Shown piece by piece: positions 61,801-64,000 of a stretch of 64,000 nucleotides of DNA; position 1 is the stretch's first letter; the number at the start of each line of letters is the position of its first letter. The notes under the pieces are model-generated. The model saw only the letters and a list, made by a program, of their open reading frames with translations. It was not told the origin of the DNA and did no database searches. Source of the DNA: Bacteroidota bacterium. Its GTDB lineage: Bacteria; Bacteroidota; Bacteroidia; Chitinophagales; Chitinophagaceae. A program made the position numbers and the translations under genes. Location: positions 89,277 through 153,276 of the forward strand of contig JAUZNZ010000010.1 of NCBI GenBank assembly GCA_030706735.1. The letters run 5' to 3'.

Positions 61801-62300
61801 CGCCCTATTTCGGCAGCCTGCGGAATACTCTTGAATGGAGGAAGCTAGCACTGTCGTTTAATATCGTATACAAATTCGGGTATGTCTTTCGCAGAACGTC
61901 TATTGATTATTTTGATCTGTTTTCAGGCGCCTCACCGGGACACCCCGATTTTGATAAGCGCTGGATTAAGCCCGGCGATGAAAAATTCACAGATGTACCT
62001 TCTCTCGACTTCTCTGTTAATGACGCCTCCAGGGATCGGTTTTATGCAAATTCGCAAGCATTAATTGAAAAGGGCGATCACTTGCGCTTGCAGGATATCC
62101 GGATAAGCTACGATCTGGGTAGCTGTGTCAGAACGAAGTTCCCTCTAAGATCGGCCCAGATCTATCTTTATGCCAGCAATATCGGCATTCTGTGGCGGGC
62201 CAATCATCAGGGAATCGACCCTGACGCCGTTTCGCTCGGAAATATGATCAATTATCCTAACCCCAGGACGTTGACAATGGGAGTAAAATTCGCATTGTAA
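58830..62300 (+). CDS. SusC/RagA-family TonB-linked outer-membrane protein with STN domain
   Basis: Outer-membrane TonB-dependent transporter that pairs with SusD. The 1156 residues have a signal peptide (start 58830, or Met5/Met8), a secretin/TonB short N-terminal domain (about 36-105: [21 protein letters not shown]), a CarboxypepD_reg-like domain (about 113-190) and a plug with [37 protein letters not shown], ending in a long barrel. The STN domain fits with signalling to the FecR/FecI pair just upstream. The segment [16 protein letters not shown] replaces the usual VVVTGYGTQ, marking a distinct SusC subgroup whose substrate is not necessarily a polysaccharide. Confidence 0.93.
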   Translation: [1156 protein letters not shown]

Positions 62301-62312
62301 ATCAAGATTGAT

Positions 62313-63698
62313 ATGAGGTCAAAAAATTGTACAGGACTTTGGGTGATTCTGGTAGTTATCGCTGGATACATTTCATCGTGCAAAAAGAATTTCCTGGACA
62401 AGAAACCGAGTTCAGACCTGGTCGTGCCAACAACACTTGAGGATTTTCAAGCCTTATTGGACAATGATATCGTCATGAGAGAAACGCCTGTACTTGGTGA
62501 GTTGTCAGCAGATAATTTGTACTTGGATTCTACATTCTGGGGAACGATTGATACAAAAGAACATAACGCCTATATTTGGGCGAGGGATATATATGAAAAC
62601 AAAGGGAATGTCGATGATTGGGGCCTTCCTTACCAGCAAGTGTTTTATGCCAACGTGGTACTCGATGGGTTGCCTGGAGTGGCTGTCGACAGTACTAACA
62701 GAGACCAATGGAATGCGCTGAAAGGTGCTGCATACTTCATTCGGGCGTATGCGTTTTGGAATGTGGCGCAAGTTTTTGCGCCTGTGTATAATAGTGCCAC
62801 TGCAACAACTGATCTTGGGATCCCTCTGCGGTTGACTTCCGATGTGAATCAGGTCTCAACCCGGGCCAGTATTAAGCAAACGTATGATCAAATCCTTTCC
62901 GATTTGCAACAGGCAAGCGCACTTTTGCCGGAAGCAATACCCTTCTCAAATCTCAACAGACCCTCGAAACCTGCAGCGTTGGCCATGCTCGCCCGGGTTT
63001 GTCTCAGTATGGGAGAGTTCGCGCAGGCTGGTGACTATGCCAATAGTTGTTTAATGGCTTACCCGGTTTTGCAGGACTATAACAGTGTTACCGGCATGGG
63101 GATCTTGCCCTTTAAGAAACCTAATTCGGAAATACTCTACGAGAGTCATATGCTGACGTCCACAGAAGTGATTTCCGCATTTTTTCATCCATTGTGTATT
63201 GTAGACTCCGACCTTTATAATTCTTACACACCGAATGATTTACGAAAGCAGGTCTTTTACACAGTCAATGCCATGGGGTTGCCAAATATCAGAGGTAGTT
63301 ACAACGTAAGTATTTATCCTTTCACCGGATTGGCGACCGACGAAGTGTATTTGATCAGCGCAGAGTGTTTTGCAAGAGCCGGCAATTACACAACAGCGAT
63401 AAGCACATTAAATACATTACTCTCTTACCGTTGGGCTACCGGTACATTTGTGCCCTATACGGCAACTAATGCAAATGATGCGCTGGCAATAATTATGTCT
63501 GAACGACGAAAAGAGCTGGCATTTCGCGGGCTGAGATGGACGGATCTGCGTAGGATGAATTCGATGGGGAATGAAACCACTTTATTGCGCGTAATGAACG
63601 GAATAACATATACTTTACAACCCAATAGCCTTCGATATGTATTACCCATTCCTCCCGATGTGATCGCCCTTAGCGGAATGATCCAAAACCCAAGATAA
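62313..63698 (+). CDS. RagB/SusD-family surface lipoprotein
   Basis: Substrate-binding lid of the SusC transporter. The 461 residues have a lipoprotein signal ending ISSC, the mature start KKNFLDKKPSSDLVVPTTLEDFQALLDND, TPR-type helices (GAAYFIRAYAFWNVAQVFAPVY) and the C-terminal SusD motif ERRKELAFRGLRWTDLRRMN. It lies 12 bases after susC. No glycoside hydrolase or peptidase follows in the window. Confidence 0.92.
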   Translation: MRSKNCTGLWVILVVIAGYISSCKKNFLDKKPSSDLVVPTTLEDFQALLDNDIVMRETPVLGELSADNLYLDSTFWGTIDTKEHNAYIWARDIYENKGNVDDWGLPYQQVFYANVVLDGLPGVAVDSTNRDQWNALKGAAYFIRAYAFWNVAQVFAPVYNSATATTDLGIPLRLTSDVNQVSTRASIKQTYDQILSDLQQASALLPEAIPFSNLNRPSKPAALAMLARVCLSMGEFAQAGDYANSCLMAYPVLQDYNSVTGMGILPFKKPNSEILYESHMLTSTEVISAFFHPLCIVDSDLYNSYTPNDLRKQVFYTVNAMGLPNIRGSYNVSIYPFTGLATDEVYLISAECFARAGNYTTAISTLNTLLSYRWATGTFVPYTATNANDALAIIMSERRKELAFRGLRWTDLRRMNSMGNETTLLRVMNGITYTLQPNSLRYVLPIPPDVIALSGMIQNPR

Positions 63699-63742
63699 TG
63701 GGGTCGGGAGGAATGGGTGAATGATATTAATTTTTCGGGAAC

Positions 63743-63994
63743 TTATTGTGGGATATGTTCATAGATCCCTGATTGGCAGGCTGCCCAATTTTGACCCACT
63801 TGTATATACGTACAAGTCCCAATACCATCCATGCAGGCGTAGTCAACTCCTATTTGCCCTGCAGGCAAATACCCGGCTCCATTGTTATAAAACTGCGGAT
63901 TAAACCGGCAATCGAAATTGTAACCTGTGGCAAATGCTCAGCCGACGCTTAGGAAAATGGCCGCGGCCATGATGATCACATTTACTTTTTTCAT
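63743..63994 (-). pseudogene. Small secreted Cys-containing protein gene with an in-frame TGA
   Basis: From ATG 63994 the minus strand reads a signal peptide (MKKVNVIIMAAAIFLSVG), then TGA at codon 19 (63940-63938). The same frame continues AFATGYNFDCRFNPQFYNNG, YLPAGQIGVDYACMDG, IGTCTYIQVGQNWAACQSG and stops at TAA 63743-63745. AFA is a perfect signal-cleavage end, so the TGA probably replaced a sense codon. The shape (about 80 residues, four Cys) resembles DUF6520-type small secreted proteins of Bacteroidota; this family assignment is tentative. A sequencing error is an alternative. Confidence 0.5.
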
Positions 63995-64000
63995 ACGAAA

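Noticed and set aside
63938..63940. TGA in the small secreted gene as a selenocysteine codon
   Set aside because: It lies at the signal-peptide end, where a selenocysteine would be removed or useless, and no selenocysteine insertion stem is evident next to it.
1..64000. CRISPR array, prophage or insertion sequence
   Set aside because: No regularly spaced repeats, integrase, transposase or terminal inverted repeats were seen on either strand.

Overview
The window looks like a chromosome segment of a Bacteroidota bacterium, most likely a Chitinophagaceae-type soil organism. Reasons: promoters of the TAnnTTTG (-7) type, SusC/SusD and FecI/FecR gene sets, a DPP-IV-type peptidase, a methionine-rich L2 active-site loop and weak Shine-Dalgarno sequences. 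I see no prophage, insertion sequence, CRISPR array or rRNA.

Region 1 (1-18.95 kb) is translation machinery. The end of rpsG is followed by fusA, then two unrelated genes (a W/H/P-rich secreted protein and a DPP-IV-like peptidase), then the S10/spc cluster from rpsJ to secY and map. The usual continuation (infA, rpmJ, rpsM, rpsK, rpsD, rpoA, rplQ) is missing; an HI0933-type flavoprotein follows map. A 368-base gap with candidate RNA structure separates rpsJ from rplC.

Region 2 (18.96-34.5 kb) is mixed housekeeping and envelope genes: a secreted hypothetical protein, rpsA, HAD phosphatase, PlsC-type acyltransferase, hotdog thioesterase, enolase-superfamily epimerase, proline dehydrogenase, tRNA-Val(GAC), a surface protein with internal repeats, an MscS channel, a Cdd1-AraC fusion regulator behind a broken glyoxalase-family gene, a TonB-C-domain lipoprotein and an S1/P1 nuclease.

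Region 3 (34.6-53.3 kb) is dominated by sugar oxidoreduction. A Gfo/Idh/MocA plus TIM-barrel pair, a Crp/Fnr regulator, a BlaI/M56 pair and a second exported Gfo/Idh protein lead into two divergent arms sharing the 46458-46607 intergenic region. The left arm holds a Gfo/Idh dehydrogenase, a TIM-barrel epimerase, a cytochrome c lipoprotein, a DUF1080 protein and a ThuA-like protein. The right arm holds an MFS transporter, a hydroxypyruvate-isomerase-like protein, two tandem GMC dehydrogenases with a predicted Fe-S cysteine motif, a gluconate 2-dehydrogenase subunit-3-like protein and a half-size EamA transporter. Together these read as a pathway that oxidises glycosides at C3 and cleaves the 3-keto sugar without a classical glycoside hydrolase; none is present in the window.

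Region 4 (53.7-64 kb) has a TPR/YaiO-like barrel with a processive GT2 synthase (probable polysaccharide synthesis and export), then an ECF sigma/anti-sigma pair driving SusC and SusD. The window ends with a small secreted-protein gene on the minus strand that carries an in-frame TGA.
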